DNA of 64,000 nucleotides from Streptomyces hundungensis (GCF_003627815.1 NZ_CP032698.1:4650001-4714000), one strand, 5' to 3'. Counted from the stretch's first letter, positions 50,787 to 60,734 are shown. The notes: generated by a model from the letters alone, not told the origin. Translations and numbers: made by a program.

Positions 50787-53606
50787 TTGTCCCCGACCAG
50801 CGAGACCGCAAAGGGCGGCCGCCGACTCGTCATCGTCGAGTCTCCTGCCAAGGCGAAGACGATCAAGGGCTACCTCGGCCCCGGTTATGTCGTCGAGGCG
50901 AGCGTCGGGCACATCCGCGACCTGCCGAACGGCGCCGCCGAGGTGCCCGAGAAGTACACCGGCGAGGTGCGCCGGCTCGGCGTGGACGTCGAACATGACT
51001 TCCAGCCGATCTACGTCGTCAACGCCGACAAGAAGGCCCAGGTCAGGAAGCTCAAGGAGCTTCTGGCCGAGTCCGACGAACTCTTCCTCGCCACCGATGA
51101 GGACCGCGAGGGCGAAGCCATCGCGTGGCACTTGCAGGAAGTTCTGAAGCCCAAGGTCCCGGTCCACCGGATGGTCTTCCACGAGATCACCAAGGACGCC
51201 ATCCGGGACGCCGTCGCCAACCCGCGCGAGCTCAACCAGCGCATGGTCGACGCCCAGGAGACCCGGCGCATCCTCGACCGCCTCTACGGCTACGAGGTCT
51301 CGCCGGTCCTGTGGAAGAAGGTCATGCCGCGGCTGTCCGCCGGGCGCGTCCAGTCCGTGGCCACCCGTCTCGTCGTGGAGCGGGAACGCGAGCGCATCGC
51401 TTTTCGTTCTGCTGAGTACTGGGACCTGACCGGCACGTTCTCCACCGGTCGGACGGGCGACGCCTCCGACCCGTCCACCCTGGTGGCCCGGCTGAACACG
51501 GTCGACGGCCGGCGCGTCGCGCAGGGCCGTGACTTCGGCCCCGACGGACAACTCAAGAGTGACGTCCTGCACCTGGACGAGGCGAACGCGCGGTCCCTGG
51601 CCGCCGCCCTCGCCGACTCCTCCTTCGCGGTGCGCTCGGTGGAGTCCAAGCCCTACCGCCGCTCGCCGTACGCCCCGTTCCGTACGACCACGCTTCAGCA
51701 GGAGGCCTCGCGCAAGCTGGGCTTCGGCGCCAAGGCGACCATGCAGGTCGCCCAGAAGCTGTACGAGAACGGCTTCATCACCTATATGCGTACGGACTCC
51801 ACGACGCTGTCCGACACGGCCATCTCGGCCGCCCGGGCGCAGGTGACGCAGTTGTACGGCGCCAACTATCTGCCGGACAAGCCCCGCACCTACGCGGGGA
51901 AGGTCAAGAACGCGCAGGAGGCGCACGAGGCGATCCGCCCTTCGGGTGATCGTTTCCGCACCCCCGCCGAGACCGGCCTCACCGGCGACCAGTTCCGGCT
52001 CTACGAACTGATCTGGAAGCGGACCGTCGCTTCCCAGATGAAGGACGCGGTCGGCAACTCGGTGACCGTGAAGATCGCGGGCCGGGCGAGCGACGGCCGG
52101 CAGGCCGAGTTCACCGCCTCCGGCAAGACGATCACCTTCCACGGCTTCATGAAGGCCTATGTGGAAGGCGCCGACGACCCGAACGCCGAGCTCGACGACC
52201 GCGAGCGCCGCCTGCCGCTGGTGGCCGAGGGCGACGCACTGTCGTCCGAGGAGATCTCGGTGGACGGCCACGCGACCAAGCCGCCGGCCCGCTACACCGA
52301 GGCCTCGCTGGTCAAGGAGCTGGAAGAGCGCGAGATCGGGCGTCCCTCGACGTACGCCTCGATCATCGGCACGATCCTGGACCGCGGGTATGTGTTCAAG
52401 AAGGGCACGGCGCTCGTCCCGTCGTTCCTGAGCTTCGCCGTGGTCAACCTCCTGGAGAAGCACTTCGGCCGGCTCGTCGACTACGACTTCACCGCCAAGA
52501 TGGAGGACGACCTCGACCGCATCGCACGCGGCGAGGCCCAGTCGGTGCCGTGGCTGAAGCGTTTCTACTTCGGCGAGGGCGACGCGGCGACGGCCGGTGC
52601 CGCCTCGGCCGCGGGCAACGGCGACGGGGACCACCTGGGCGGGCTCAAGGAGCTCGTCACCGACCTCGGCGCGATCGACGCCCGCGAGATCTCCTCGTTC
52701 CCCGTGGGCGAGGGAATCGTGCTCCGCGTCGGCCGCTACGGCCCGTACGTCGAGCGCGGCGAGAAGGACTCCGAGGGCCACCAGCGCGCGGACGTGCAGG
52801 ACGACCTGGCGCCCGACGAGCTGACCGTCGAGTACGCGGAGGAACTGCTCGCCAAGCCGAGCGGCGACTTCGAGCTGGGCGCGGACCCGGTGAGCGGCAA
52901 CCAGATCGTCGCCAAGGACGGCCGCTACGGCCCGTACGTCACCGAGATCCTGCCCGAGGGCACCCCGAAGACCGGCAAGAACGCGGTCAAGCCGCGGACC
53001 GCCTCGCTCTTCAAGTCGATGGCCCTGGACACCGTCACCCTGGACGACGCCCTCAAGCTGATGTCGCTGCCCCGCGTGGTCGGCGTCGACGCCGAGGGTG
53101 TCGAGATCACCGCGCAGAACGGCCGCTACGGGCCGTATCTGAAGAAGGGCACCGACTCGCGCTCCCTGGAGACCGAGGACCAGCTCTTCTCCATCACGCT
53201 CGACGAGGCGCTGGCGATCTACGCCCAGCCCAAGCAGCGTGGCCGCGCCGCCGCCAAGCCCCCGCTCAAGGAGCTCGGCGTCGACCCGGTCAGCGAGAAG
53301 CCGGTCGTGGTGAAGGACGGCCGCTTCGGCCCGTACGTCACCGACGGCGAGACCAACGCGACGCTCAGGACCGGCGACAGCGTCGAGGAGATCACCCCGG
53401 AGCGGGGCTTCGAGCTGCTCGCCGAGAAGCGCGCCAAGGGGCCCGCCAAGAAGACGGCGAAGAAGGCCCCGGCCAAGAAGGCCGCCGCGAAGAAGGCACC
53501 TGCCAAGAAGACGGCGGCGAAGAAGACGACGGCGGCCAAGACGACCGCCGCGAAGAAGGCTCCCGCGAAGAAGACCGCGGCCAAGAAGGCCACGGCCGCG
53601 GAGTAG
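50787..53606 (+). CDS. topA: DNA topoisomerase I with Lys/Ala-rich tail
   Basis: 939-residue type IA topoisomerase that relaxes negative supercoils; it matches S. coelicolor TopA. The Toprim domain starts LVIVESPAKAKTIKGYLG and has the metal-binding FLATDEDREGEAIAWHL. The active-site Tyr is in GFITYMRTDSTTLS. The C-terminal part has five topo-C repeats with RYGPYV-type motifs (RVGRYGPYVERG, KDGRYGPYVTE, QNGRYGPYLKKG, KDGRFGPYVTDG). The last 60 residues are AKKAPAKKAAA-type repeats known to give Streptomyces TopA its processivity. The start is TTG at 50787, where GGAGAGAAGAGCGAAG supplies the ribosome site. Confidence 0.98.
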   Translation: MSPTSETAKGGRRLVIVESPAKAKTIKGYLGPGYVVEASVGHIRDLPNGAAEVPEKYTGEVRRLGVDVEHDFQPIYVVNADKKAQVRKLKELLAESDELFLATDEDREGEAIAWHLQEVLKPKVPVHRMVFHEITKDAIRDAVANPRELNQRMVDAQETRRILDRLYGYEVSPVLWKKVMPRLSAGRVQSVATRLVVERERERIAFRSAEYWDLTGTFSTGRTGDASDPSTLVARLNTVDGRRVAQGRDFGPDGQLKSDVLHLDEANARSLAAALADSSFAVRSVESKPYRRSPYAPFRTTTLQQEASRKLGFGAKATMQVAQKLYENGFITYMRTDSTTLSDTAISAARAQVTQLYGANYLPDKPRTYAGKVKNAQEAHEAIRPSGDRFRTPAETGLTGDQFRLYELIWKRTVASQMKDAVGNSVTVKIAGRASDGRQAEFTASGKTITFHGFMKAYVEGADDPNAELDDRERRLPLVAEGDALSSEEISVDGHATKPPARYTEASLVKELEEREIGRPSTYASIIGTILDRGYVFKKGTALVPSFLSFAVVNLLEKHFGRLVDYDFTAKMEDDLDRIARGEAQSVPWLKRFYFGEGDAATAGAASAAGNGDGDHLGGLKELVTDLGAIDAREISSFPVGEGIVLRVGRYGPYVERGEKDSEGHQRADVQDDLAPDELTVEYAEELLAKPSGDFELGADPVSGNQIVAKDGRYGPYVTEILPEGTPKTGKNAVKPRTASLFKSMALDTVTLDDALKLMSLPRVVGVDAEGVEITAQNGRYGPYLKKGTDSRSLETEDQLFSITLDEALAIYAQPKQRGRAAAKPPLKELGVDPVSEKPVVVKDGRFGPYVTDGETNATLRTGDSVEEITPERGFELLAEKRAKGPAKKTAKKAPAKKAAAKKAPAKKTAAKKTTAAKTTAAKKAPAKKTAAKKATAAE

Positions 53607-53746
53607 GTCGACGGTGGACGGGGGGTCGGGGCAGTCGCCCCGGCCCCCCGCCGCGCGTTGAGCCCCGGTGGAGCCCGAGTCATGTGGTCCGCCCATATGT
53701 TCGGGCGCCCCCTCAAGGATCCGCACGCTCCGGATAGGCTGGGCGG

Positions 53747-56700
53747 ATGACGCGAGGAGCCGAGCATCCCCCAAGCTCCCAAGGAGCAGTGGGTACCCCC
53801 ACGGACGTGCACCCCACCTCCGACGCCCTGACCGCAGACTCACGGGAGCGCGCCGTCCGCGCCCTGCTGCGCATCCCGCCCCTGCGACGATTGTGGAGCG
53901 CCCAACTCATCGGCGGGATCGGCGACGCGCTCGCCGTGCTCGTCACGCTGCTGCTGGCATTGCAGGCCGCCCTGGAGCAGCAGTCGTTCGGGGGTGGATA
54001 CCGGGGCGCAGCCTTCGCCGTGGCAGCGGTGCTCGGCGCCCGGGCGTTCGCGACGGTGCTCTTCGGCGCCGCGCTGCTCGGCCCGGTCTCCGCGCTGACC
54101 GCGCCGGGCGGCCCCCTCGACCGGCGCTGGACGATGGTCGGCGCCGACGGCGTACGGGCCGCGCTGCTGATCGTCGCCCCCCTGTGGATCGACTGGACCC
54201 CGCGCCACGCGCTGCTCCTGGTCCTGATCACCGCGTTCCTGGCGGGTGTCGCCGAACGGTTCTGGACGGTCGCCAAGGAGAGCGCCGCCCCCGCGCTGCT
54301 GCCCGCGCCTCCTTTGGAGGGCGCCGCCGTCCGGCCGCTGCCGGACCACCTCGACGCCCTGCGCAGGCTCTCGCTGCGTACGACCTTCGTCGCGATCCCG
54401 CTGGGCGCGGCGGCGTTGCTCGTCGCGGCCCTCATCAGCAACCTGCTCGGCACGGGCATCGACTGGTTCAAGCTGCACCAGGCCGCCCTCGGCTCGTACC
54501 TCGCCGCCGGCCTCTTCGCCGCGTCGATCTCCGTGGTCGCGCTGCTCGAACTGCCGGGCACCCAGACGCCGCGCCCCCGTTCGCCGCTGGAGGGGCTGCG
54601 CAGGCCCAGCACCGGCAACGGCCCCGACAAGGGCCGCACCGGGGCGATCCCGCTGTTCGTGCTCGCCTGCGCGTCGGTCGCCGCCGCCATCGCCGCGGCC
54701 GTCTCCGTCGCCGTGCTGCACGCCGTGGACCTGGGCGGCGGCCCGGCCGCTTTCGCGCTCCTGGTCCTCGCCCTGACGGGTGGCACGGTGCTCGGCATCC
54801 GTACCGCCTCCAAGATCCTTCCGGTGCTCTCCCGGCGCCGTCTGCTGTCCCTCGCGATCGCCGTCACCGGCATCGCGCTGCTCGCCCTCGGCCTCGTGCC
54901 GGACCTCGCGACCGTGCTGTTCATCGCCCTGATCGCGGGCGTGTGCGCGGGCGTCGCCGCCAACACCGGGCACGTACTGATCGACCAGGAGACCGAGGAG
55001 TACCGCCGGGCCCGCACCGCCGAGCACCTCCAGGCGGTCGTACGGGTCGCGATAGGGCTCGGCGCCATCGCCGCGCCGCTGCTCGCCGCGGCCATCGGCA
55101 GTCACCGGCTCGAGTCGGGCTCGTTCGTCTTCGCGCACGGCGGCGCCGGCTTCACGCTGATGCTGGTCGGCGCGCTGCTGTTGCCGCTGGCCGCCGTGGT
55201 GCTGGCCAAGGCCGACGACCGCCAGGGCGTGCCCCTGCGGCGCGACCTGGCCGACGCGGTGCGGGGCGCCGACCCCGTACAGGCACCGGCCGCCACCGGC
55301 TTCTTCATCGCCCTGGAGGGCGGCGACGGAGCCGGCAAGTCCACCCAGGCCGAGGCGCTCGCCGAATGGATCCGCGCCAAGGGCCACGAAGTCGTCGTCA
55401 CGCGCGAGCCCGGGGCCACGCCGGTGGGCAAGCGGTTGCGGTCGATCCTGCTGGACGTGTCGTCGGCCGGCCTGTCCAACCGCGCCGAGGCGCTGCTGTA
55501 CGCGGCCGACCGCGCGGAGCACGTCGACTCGCTGGTACGGCCTGCCCTGCAACGCGGTGCGATCGTCATCTCGGACCGCTACATCGATTCGTCCGTGGCC
55601 TACCAGGGGGCCGGTCGTGATCTGTCTCCGACCGAGATTGCCCGAATCAACCGGTGGGCGACTGGCGGACTCGTACCGCATCTGACCGTTCTGCTCGATG
55701 TTTCGCCCGAAACGGCCCGCGAGCGCTTCACGGAGGCGCCGGACCGCCTGGAGTCGGAGCCGCCGGAGTTCCACGGCCGGGTCAGGTCCGGGTTCCTCAC
55801 GCTGGCCGCCGCCGACCCCTCGCGCTACCTGGTGGTCGACGCCGGCCAGGAGCCGGAGGCCGTCACCACCGTCGTACGCCACCGGCTCGACCAGATGCTG
55901 CCGCTCTCCGAGGCCGAAGTGAGGGCCCAGGAGGAGGCGCGCAGGAAGGCGGAGGAAGAGGCCAGGAAGCGCGCGGAGGAAGAGGCCGCGCGCAAGGCCG
56001 AGGAGGAGCGCCTGGAGCGCGAGCGACAGGAGCAGCTCGCCAAGCTCCGCGCCGAGGAGGAGGAGCGCAAGCGGCGCGAGCTCGAAGAGGCGCGCCGTCG
56101 CGAGGAGGAACGCCAGGCGGAGGAGGCCCGTCGCCGGGCCGAGGAGGCCAGGCGGCTCGCCGAGGAGGAGCGGGTCCGGCGCGAGGCCGAGGAGAAGGCG
56201 CGCGCGGCCGAGCAGGAACGCCTGCGCAAGCAGGCGGAGGAGGAGTCCCGGCTGCGGGCGGAGGCGGAGGCGCGCCGCCTGGAGAAGCAGCGCAAGGCCG
56301 AGGAGGCCCTGCTGCGCGCGGAACAGGCCCGCCGTCTGGCGGAGGCCGCCGCCGCTGCCGCCGCCGAGGAGGCGGCAGCCAAGCAGGCCCGCGCGGGCGC
56401 GACGAACGCGTCCGGGGCGGTGGGCGCGGCGGGTGCGACCGGCACCTCGCGTGCGGCCGGCTCGGGCGGTGCGGCCGGCTCGGGCGTGTCCGAGGCAGCT
56501 GGTACTGCTCGGTCCGAGCGGTCCGAGCGGTCCGGGCGGTCTGAGCGGTCCGGGCGGTCCGAGCGATCCGAGCGGTCCGAGCGGTCCGAGCGATCCGAGC
56601 GATCCGAGCGCTCCGCGGGTTCTGCGGGTCCTGCCGGTCGTCCCGCTGACGTCGCGGAGTCGGAGCTCACCGTTCCCACCCCGGTGGTCAGCCCGAACGA

Positions 56701-57172
56701 GGTGACCCAGCAGGTCCCGGTCGCCGAGCCCAACGAGATCACCCAGCCCGTGCCGGTGCCCGAACCGGGCGCGCGGGACGCTGCCGGGGCGCGGCCGGGG
56801 CGGGTTTCCGACGCCGAGGAGACGACCGTCCTGCCGTCGGTGCCCGACGCGGGACACGACGCGGGGCGTGAGGCCCGGGCCGCCGACGAGACGGCGGTGC
56901 TGCCGCCGGTACGCGGCGCCGATCCCTCGGACCGGGTGCCGCCGGGTCTCTTCCGCGACGAGCGCGGCGCGGGTGATTCCTCGGACGGGGGCAACGAGCG
57001 TACGCGCGAACTGCCCCAGATCGACCCGGCGACGGGCCAGGAGCGGTCGCGACGGCGCTCGGACTGGGCGGAGGAGACCCCCCTGGACGACCTGCCGACG
57101 CTGGCCGACGAACTCCTCGGCTCGCGCGACGACGAGGACGACACCCCGCGGGGCGGCCGCCGCAAGCGCTGA
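53747..57172 (+). CDS. MFS transporter-like / dTMP kinase fusion with coiled-coil tail
   Basis: 1141-residue fusion of the SCO3542 type. Residues about 35-500 are an MFS-like membrane domain with roughly twelve helices. Residues about 518-725 are thymidylate kinase: P-loop FIALEGGDGAGKSTQAEALA, TREPGATPVGKRLRSILLD and VISDRYIDSSVAYQGAGRDL with the DRY motif. A long charged Glu/Ala/Arg coiled coil follows (about 726-880), then SER/SGR repeats and an acidic tail ending GGRRKR. It would make dTDP at the membrane; why it is fused to a transporter is unknown. It seems to be the only dTMP kinase in the window. A REP-like element lies in its first codons. Confidence 0.92.
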   Translation: MTRGAEHPPSSQGAVGTPTDVHPTSDALTADSRERAVRALLRIPPLRRLWSAQLIGGIGDALAVLVTLLLALQAALEQQSFGGGYRGAAFAVAAVLGARAFATVLFGAALLGPVSALTAPGGPLDRRWTMVGADGVRAALLIVAPLWIDWTPRHALLLVLITAFLAGVAERFWTVAKESAAPALLPAPPLEGAAVRPLPDHLDALRRLSLRTTFVAIPLGAAALLVAALISNLLGTGIDWFKLHQAALGSYLAAGLFAASISVVALLELPGTQTPRPRSPLEGLRRPSTGNGPDKGRTGAIPLFVLACASVAAAIAAAVSVAVLHAVDLGGGPAAFALLVLALTGGTVLGIRTASKILPVLSRRRLLSLAIAVTGIALLALGLVPDLATVLFIALIAGVCAGVAANTGHVLIDQETEEYRRARTAEHLQAVVRVAIGLGAIAAPLLAAAIGSHRLESGSFVFAHGGAGFTLMLVGALLLPLAAVVLAKADDRQGVPLRRDLADAVRGADPVQAPAATGFFIALEGGDGAGKSTQAEALAEWIRAKGHEVVVTREPGATPVGKRLRSILLDVSSAGLSNRAEALLYAADRAEHVDSLVRPALQRGAIVISDRYIDSSVAYQGAGRDLSPTEIARINRWATGGLVPHLTVLLDVSPETARERFTEAPDRLESEPPEFHGRVRSGFLTLAAADPSRYLVVDAGQEPEAVTTVVRHRLDQMLPLSEAEVRAQEEARRKAEEEARKRAEEEAARKAEEERLERERQEQLAKLRAEEEERKRRELEEARRREEERQAEEARRRAEEARRLAEEERVRREAEEKARAAEQERLRKQAEEESRLRAEAEARRLEKQRKAEEALLRAEQARRLAEAAAAAAAEEAAAKQARAGATNASGAVGAAGATGTSRAAGSGGAAGSGVSEAAGTARSERSERSGRSERSGRSERSERSERSERSERSERSAGSAGPAGRPADVAESELTVPTPVVSPNEVTQQVPVAEPNEITQPVPVPEPGARDAAGARPGRVSDAEETTVLPSVPDAGHDAGREARAADETAVLPPVRGADPSDRVPPGLFRDERGAGDSSDGGNERTRELPQIDPATGQERSRRRSDWAEETPLDDLPTLADELLGSRDDEDDTPRGGRRKR
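53768..53801. repeat. REP-like palindromic element inside the start of the MFS-tmk gene
   Basis: CCCCCAAGCTCCCAAGGAGC continuing to AGTGGGTACCCCCA makes a compact hairpin (GCTCC/GGAGC, with GGGTACCC beside it). I know this kind of sequence as an intergenic repeat of many Streptomyces genomes. Here it encodes residues 8-18, before the conserved protein begins, suggesting an insertion that kept the frame. Confidence 0.5.
56507..56620 (+). repeat. Nine-bp tandem repeats encoding Ser-Glu/Gly-Arg units
   Basis: A CGGTCCGAG-type unit recurs about eleven times with single-base variants (CGGTCCGGG, CGATCCGAG), encoding SERSERSGRSER-type repeats between the coiled coil and the acidic tail of the MFS-tmk protein. 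The frame is kept in every copy, so the array can grow or shrink freely. Confidence 0.9.
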
Positions 57173-57544
57173 CCCCCGGAGACTCGTGCTGGCCCCCTGG
57201 GGGCACTCGTGCTGGTACGCAGCTGGAAGTGCGTGCCAGCACGATCGTTTCGGGGGCCGGGATTTTCTAGAGTTGCAGTGCCGCGGGACGGGCGACCGCC
57301 GATGACCGCACGAGCCGTGCGGCCCACGACGGCCGCACGGGTCGTGCCTCGATGACGGCCGCATGGGTCGCGTCACCGAGGCCGCCCGCACGGGTCGCGT
57401 CGCCGATGCTGCCCGGACGGGTCGCGTCATCGGCCGGCCCGCCCTGACCTGCGGGGGTTTGCCCGCCGACGTCCGTTGTCAGTGGGGTGGCGCACAATGG
57501 GGCGCAGCAGCGACCGGAGGGACGAAGGGACGGAGGGGCAGTAG
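57173..57544. other. Gap with degenerate tandem repeats before holB
   Basis: A 372-base stretch without a gene. From about 57295 to 57440 units like GCCGCACGGGTCGCGTCACCGA recur about five times (GCCGCACGGGTCGTGCC, GCCGCATGGGTCGCGTC, GCCCGCACGGGTCGCGTC, GCCCGGACGGGTCGCGTC). An inverted-repeat-like pair CTGGCCCCCTGGGGGC and CTGGTACGCAGCTGG around 57190-57230 may include the tmk terminator. The holB promoter probably lies near 57480. Confidence 0.7.
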
Positions 57545-58750
57545 ATGGCCGTGTGGGACGACCTGGTGGGCCAGGACCGGTTGCAGGAGCAGCTGGGTGC
57601 CGCCGCCCGGGATGCCGATGCGCTGGTCACCGCCGAGCGTTCCGGCGAGCCGCGCCCCGAAGCGTCGAAGATGACGCACGCCTGGCTGTTCACCGGCCCT
57701 CCCGGCTCGGGCGGTCCCACCGCGGCCCGGGCATTCGCGGCAGCCCTCCAGTGCGTGAGTCCGGACCGTGCGCTGGGCGGCGCACCGGGCTGCGGTTTCT
57801 GCGACGGCTGCCACACGGCGCTGATCGGGACGCACGCCGACGTCACGGTCATCACCACCGAGGGCCTCACCGTGGGCGTCAAGCAGACCCGCGAGCTCGT
57901 GAGGGGCGCCCAGATGTCGCCCTCGGGCGGCCGCTGGCAGGTCATCATCATCGAGGACGCCGACCGGTTCACCGAGCAGGCGGCCAACGCCGTCCTCAAG
58001 GCGGTGGAGGAGCCCGCCCCCCGCACGGTGTGGCTGCTGTGCGCGCCGTCCCTGGAGGACGTGCTCCCCACCATCAAGTCCCGCTGCCGCCACCTCACTC
58101 TGCGCACCCCGCCGGTCGAGGCCGTCGCCGACGTGCTGATACGGCGCGACGGCGTCGAGCCCGAGGTAGCGCATGCCGCGGCCCGCGCCACCCAGGGCCA
58201 CATCGGCCGGGCCCGCCGCCTGGCCACCGACGCGGCGGCCCGGGCCCGGCGGGCCGCGGTCCTGAAGGTGCCGTTGCGCGTGGACGACGTGGGCGGCTGC
58301 CTCAAGGCCGCGCAGGAGCTGGTCGACACCGCCGCCGAGGACGCCAAGCAGATGGCCGAAGAGGTCGACGTCAAGGAGACCGAGGAGCTCAAGGCCGCGA
58401 TGGGAGGCGTCGCCGGAGGCCGCATGCCGCGCGGCACCGCCGGCGTGATGAAGGAGCTGGAGGACAAGCAGAAGCGCCGCAAGACCCGCACGCAGCGCGA
58501 CAGCCTGGACCTGGCCCTGAGCGAGCTGACGGGCTTCTACCGCGACGTCCTCGCCCTGCAACTGCGCACCAGGGTGCCCATCGCCAACGAGGACGTGCGG
58601 GACGCGGTGGAGCGGGTCGCCCGGGCGTCCGGACCGGAGCGCACCCTGCGCCGCATCGAGTCGATCCTGGCCTGCCGCGAGGCCCTGGACCGCAATGTGG
58701 CGCCGCTGCTGGCGGTGGAGTCGATGACGCTGGCCCTGCGAGCGGGCTGA
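57545..58750 (+). CDS. holB: DNA polymerase III delta' subunit (clamp-loader)
   Basis: 401-residue clamp-loader subunit of the delta'/DnaX AAA+ family, starting MAVWDDLVGQDRLQEQLGAA. The P loop GPPGSGGPTAARAF lacks the Lys of GxxGxGK, as expected for delta', which does not hydrolyse ATP. The zinc module is visible as CGFCDGC with an upstream Cys (QCVSPDR). IIIEDADRFTEQAANAVLKA is the Walker B-like segment, and KSRCRHLTLR the SRC motif. The C-terminal collar domain contains an extra Gly/Lys-rich helix (MGGVAGGRMPRGTAG). It stands downstream of the tmk fusion, as in many bacteria. ATG at 57545 has GGAGGGGCAG upstream. Confidence 0.94.
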   Translation: MAVWDDLVGQDRLQEQLGAAARDADALVTAERSGEPRPEASKMTHAWLFTGPPGSGGPTAARAFAAALQCVSPDRALGGAPGCGFCDGCHTALIGTHADVTVITTEGLTVGVKQTRELVRGAQMSPSGGRWQVIIIEDADRFTEQAANAVLKAVEEPAPRTVWLLCAPSLEDVLPTIKSRCRHLTLRTPPVEAVADVLIRRDGVEPEVAHAAARATQGHIGRARRLATDAAARARRAAVLKVPLRVDDVGGCLKAAQELVDTAAEDAKQMAEEVDVKETEELKAAMGGVAGGRMPRGTAGVMKELEDKQKRRKTRTQRDSLDLALSELTGFYRDVLALQLRTRVPIANEDVRDAVERVARASGPERTLRRIESILACREALDRNVAPLLAVESMTLALRAG

Positions 58751-59000
58751 GACAGGACCGAAAGGGGGGCGAGGAGGCGGAGCGGCACCGGGCGCACCGG
58801 GAGCTCCGGGGTCGGCCGGCACACCCACCGCCGACGCATCGGCGCGGTCCGGGGCCGCCGACACCCGAGCCCGCGGCCGCGAGCAGAGCGACCACACCTA
58901 GGGCGGCACCGGGGCGCAGCCGTGGTTGACCGGATCACCCGTACGAGCCGCACCGTCGCGCACCGCGTACATCACGTCACGGGCCGGATACGCTCCCCAG

Positions 59001-60560
59001 ATGGACTCAAGGCGCCTGCTCCGTACTTCAGCCATCGCCGCCGCGACGGCCGGCCTGCTCATCTCCGGCTGCTCGTCGGGCAGTTCGTCCACGTCCGCCA
59101 CCGCTTCCGCGCACGACGCCACCAAGGCGGGGCCGGGCGACACCCCGTCGTCCGAGGCACTCGCCCCCTACTACACGCAGAAGCTGAGCTGGCGGGCGTG
59201 CGGGGTCGCCAAGTTCGAGTGCGCCACGATGAAGGCGCCGCTCGACTACGCGAAACCCGCCGGCCCCTCGATCAACCTGGCGGTGGCCCGGGTGAAGGCG
59301 ACCGGCCCGGGCAAGCGGATCGGTTCGCTCCAGGTCAACCCGGGCGGCCCGGGCGGCTCGGCGGTCGGCTACCTCCAGTCGTATGCCGGCATCGGCTATC
59401 CGGCGCCGGTGCGGGCGCGCTACGACATGGTGGCCGTGGACCCGCGCGGGGTGGCGCGCAGCGAACCCGTCGAATGCCTGACGGGCCAGCAGATGGACGC
59501 ATACACGGAGGTCGACCAGACCCCCGACGACGCGGCCGAACAGGCGGCGCTGGCCCAGGCGTTCAAGGATTTCGCGAAGGGGTGCGAGGCGAAGTCGGGC
59601 AAGGTCCTGCCGCATGTCTCCACGGTCGAGGCGGCCCGTGACATGGACGTGCTGAGGGCGGTCCTCGGCGACAGCAAGCTGTACTACGTCGGCGCCTCGT
59701 ACGGCACGTTCCTCGGGGCGACGTACGCCGAGCTCTTCCCGTCCCGCACCGGGCGGCTCGTCCTCGACGGGGCGATGGACCCGGCCCTGTCGTCCCTCAA
59801 CATGAACCGCGACCAGACCGCGGGCTTCGAGACCGCCTTCCAGTCCTTCGCCGCGGACTGCATCAAGCAGAAGGACTGCCCCCTTGGCACCGACTCCGTC
59901 GCGGACGCGTCGGACCGGCTGCGGAAGTTCTTCAAGGCCGTGGACGGCAAGCCCATCCCCACCGGTCAGAGCCGCCCGCTCGGCGAGGCCCTCGCCACCA
60001 CGGGCGTGATCGCCGCGATGTACGACGAGAGCGCGTGGCCCGAACTGCGCACCGCCCTGTCCCGCGCGATGAAGGGCGACGGCGCGGGCCTGCTGACGCT
60101 GGCGGACTCGTATTACGAGCGTGACGCGAGCGGCAAGTACGCGAACCTGATGTTCGCCAACGCCGCCGTGAACTGCCTGGACCTGCCGCCGTCCTTCACC
60201 GGCCCCGCCGAGGTGACCGCGGCCCTGCCCGCCTTCGAACAGGCCTCGCCGGTGTTCGGCGACGGCTTCGCCTGGTCCAGCCTCAACTGTGCGTACTGGC
60301 CGGTCAAGGCCACCGGCGCCCCGCACCGCATCGAGGCCAAGGGCGCCGCCCCGATCCTGGTGGTCGGCACCACACGCGACCCCGCGACCCCCTACAAGTG
60401 GGCCGAGTCACTCGCCGCCCAGCTCTCCTCCGGCACCCTCCTCACCTACGAGGGCGACGGCCACACCGCGTACGGGCGCGGCAGCGACTGCATCGACACC
60501 GCGATCAACACCTACCTCCTCGACGGCACCCCGCCGGCCAAGGGAAAGCGCTGCTCGTAG
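59001..60560 (+). CDS. Secreted alpha/beta-hydrolase lipoprotein (tripeptidyl aminopeptidase-like)
   Basis: 519-residue lipoprotein peptidase of the SlpD/SlpE/tripeptidyl-aminopeptidase type. The signal peptide ends GLLISGC (Cys24). VNPGGPGGSAVGYLQ is the oxyanion loop, VGASYGTFLGATYAELFPS has the nucleophilic Ser, VVGTTRDPATPY the Asp, and EGDGHTAYGRGSDC the His, with the C-terminal cysteines typical of the family. It would release tripeptides from extracellular proteins. ATG at 59001 lies in a weak ribosome context (GATACGCTCCCCAG upstream may be a -10, giving a short leader). It is followed by tRNA-Thr. Confidence 0.92.
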   Translation: MDSRRLLRTSAIAAATAGLLISGCSSGSSSTSATASAHDATKAGPGDTPSSEALAPYYTQKLSWRACGVAKFECATMKAPLDYAKPAGPSINLAVARVKATGPGKRIGSLQVNPGGPGGSAVGYLQSYAGIGYPAPVRARYDMVAVDPRGVARSEPVECLTGQQMDAYTEVDQTPDDAAEQAALAQAFKDFAKGCEAKSGKVLPHVSTVEAARDMDVLRAVLGDSKLYYVGASYGTFLGATYAELFPSRTGRLVLDGAMDPALSSLNMNRDQTAGFETAFQSFAADCIKQKDCPLGTDSVADASDRLRKFFKAVDGKPIPTGQSRPLGEALATTGVIAAMYDESAWPELRTALSRAMKGDGAGLLTLADSYYERDASGKYANLMFANAAVNCLDLPPSFTGPAEVTAALPAFEQASPVFGDGFAWSSLNCAYWPVKATGAPHRIEAKGAAPILVVGTTRDPATPYKWAESLAAQLSSGTLLTYEGDGHTAYGRGSDCIDTAINTYLLDGTPPAKGKRCS

Positions 60561-60655
60561 CCCCTGCGGCCGCTGCCCCGACCCTGGTCGGGACCACTCC
60601 AGAAACTGTGTAGACTTGGCGACGCTGCTGCTCGCACCATGGTGCGCAGGGCGGT

Positions 60656-60729
60656 GCCGCCTTAGCTCAGTTGGCCAGAGCAACGCACTCGTAATGCGTA
60701 GGTCTCGGGTTCGAATCCCGAAGGCGGCT
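60656..60729 (+). tRNA. tRNA-Thr (anticodon CGT)
   Basis: 74 nt on the plus strand, GCCGCCTTAGCTCAGTTGGC to ...CCCGAAGGCGGCT, without encoded CCA. The acceptor stem pairs GCCGCCT with AGGCGGC. The anticodon arm reads CGCACTCGTAATGCG, giving anticodon CGT. The T loop is GGTTCGAATCC. The integrase gene of an integrated element lies directly downstream and points away, so the tRNA's 3' end is the likely attachment core. Confidence 0.97.
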
Positions 60730-60734
60730 CAGAG

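Noticed and set aside
50670..53843. Long minus-strand open frame opposite topA
   Set aside because: Shadow of topA; no domain, no ribosome site, and the plus strand carries complete topoisomerase motifs.
53840..57430. Long minus-strand open frame opposite the MFS-tmk fusion
   Set aside because: Low-complexity antisense of the coiled-coil and repeat region.
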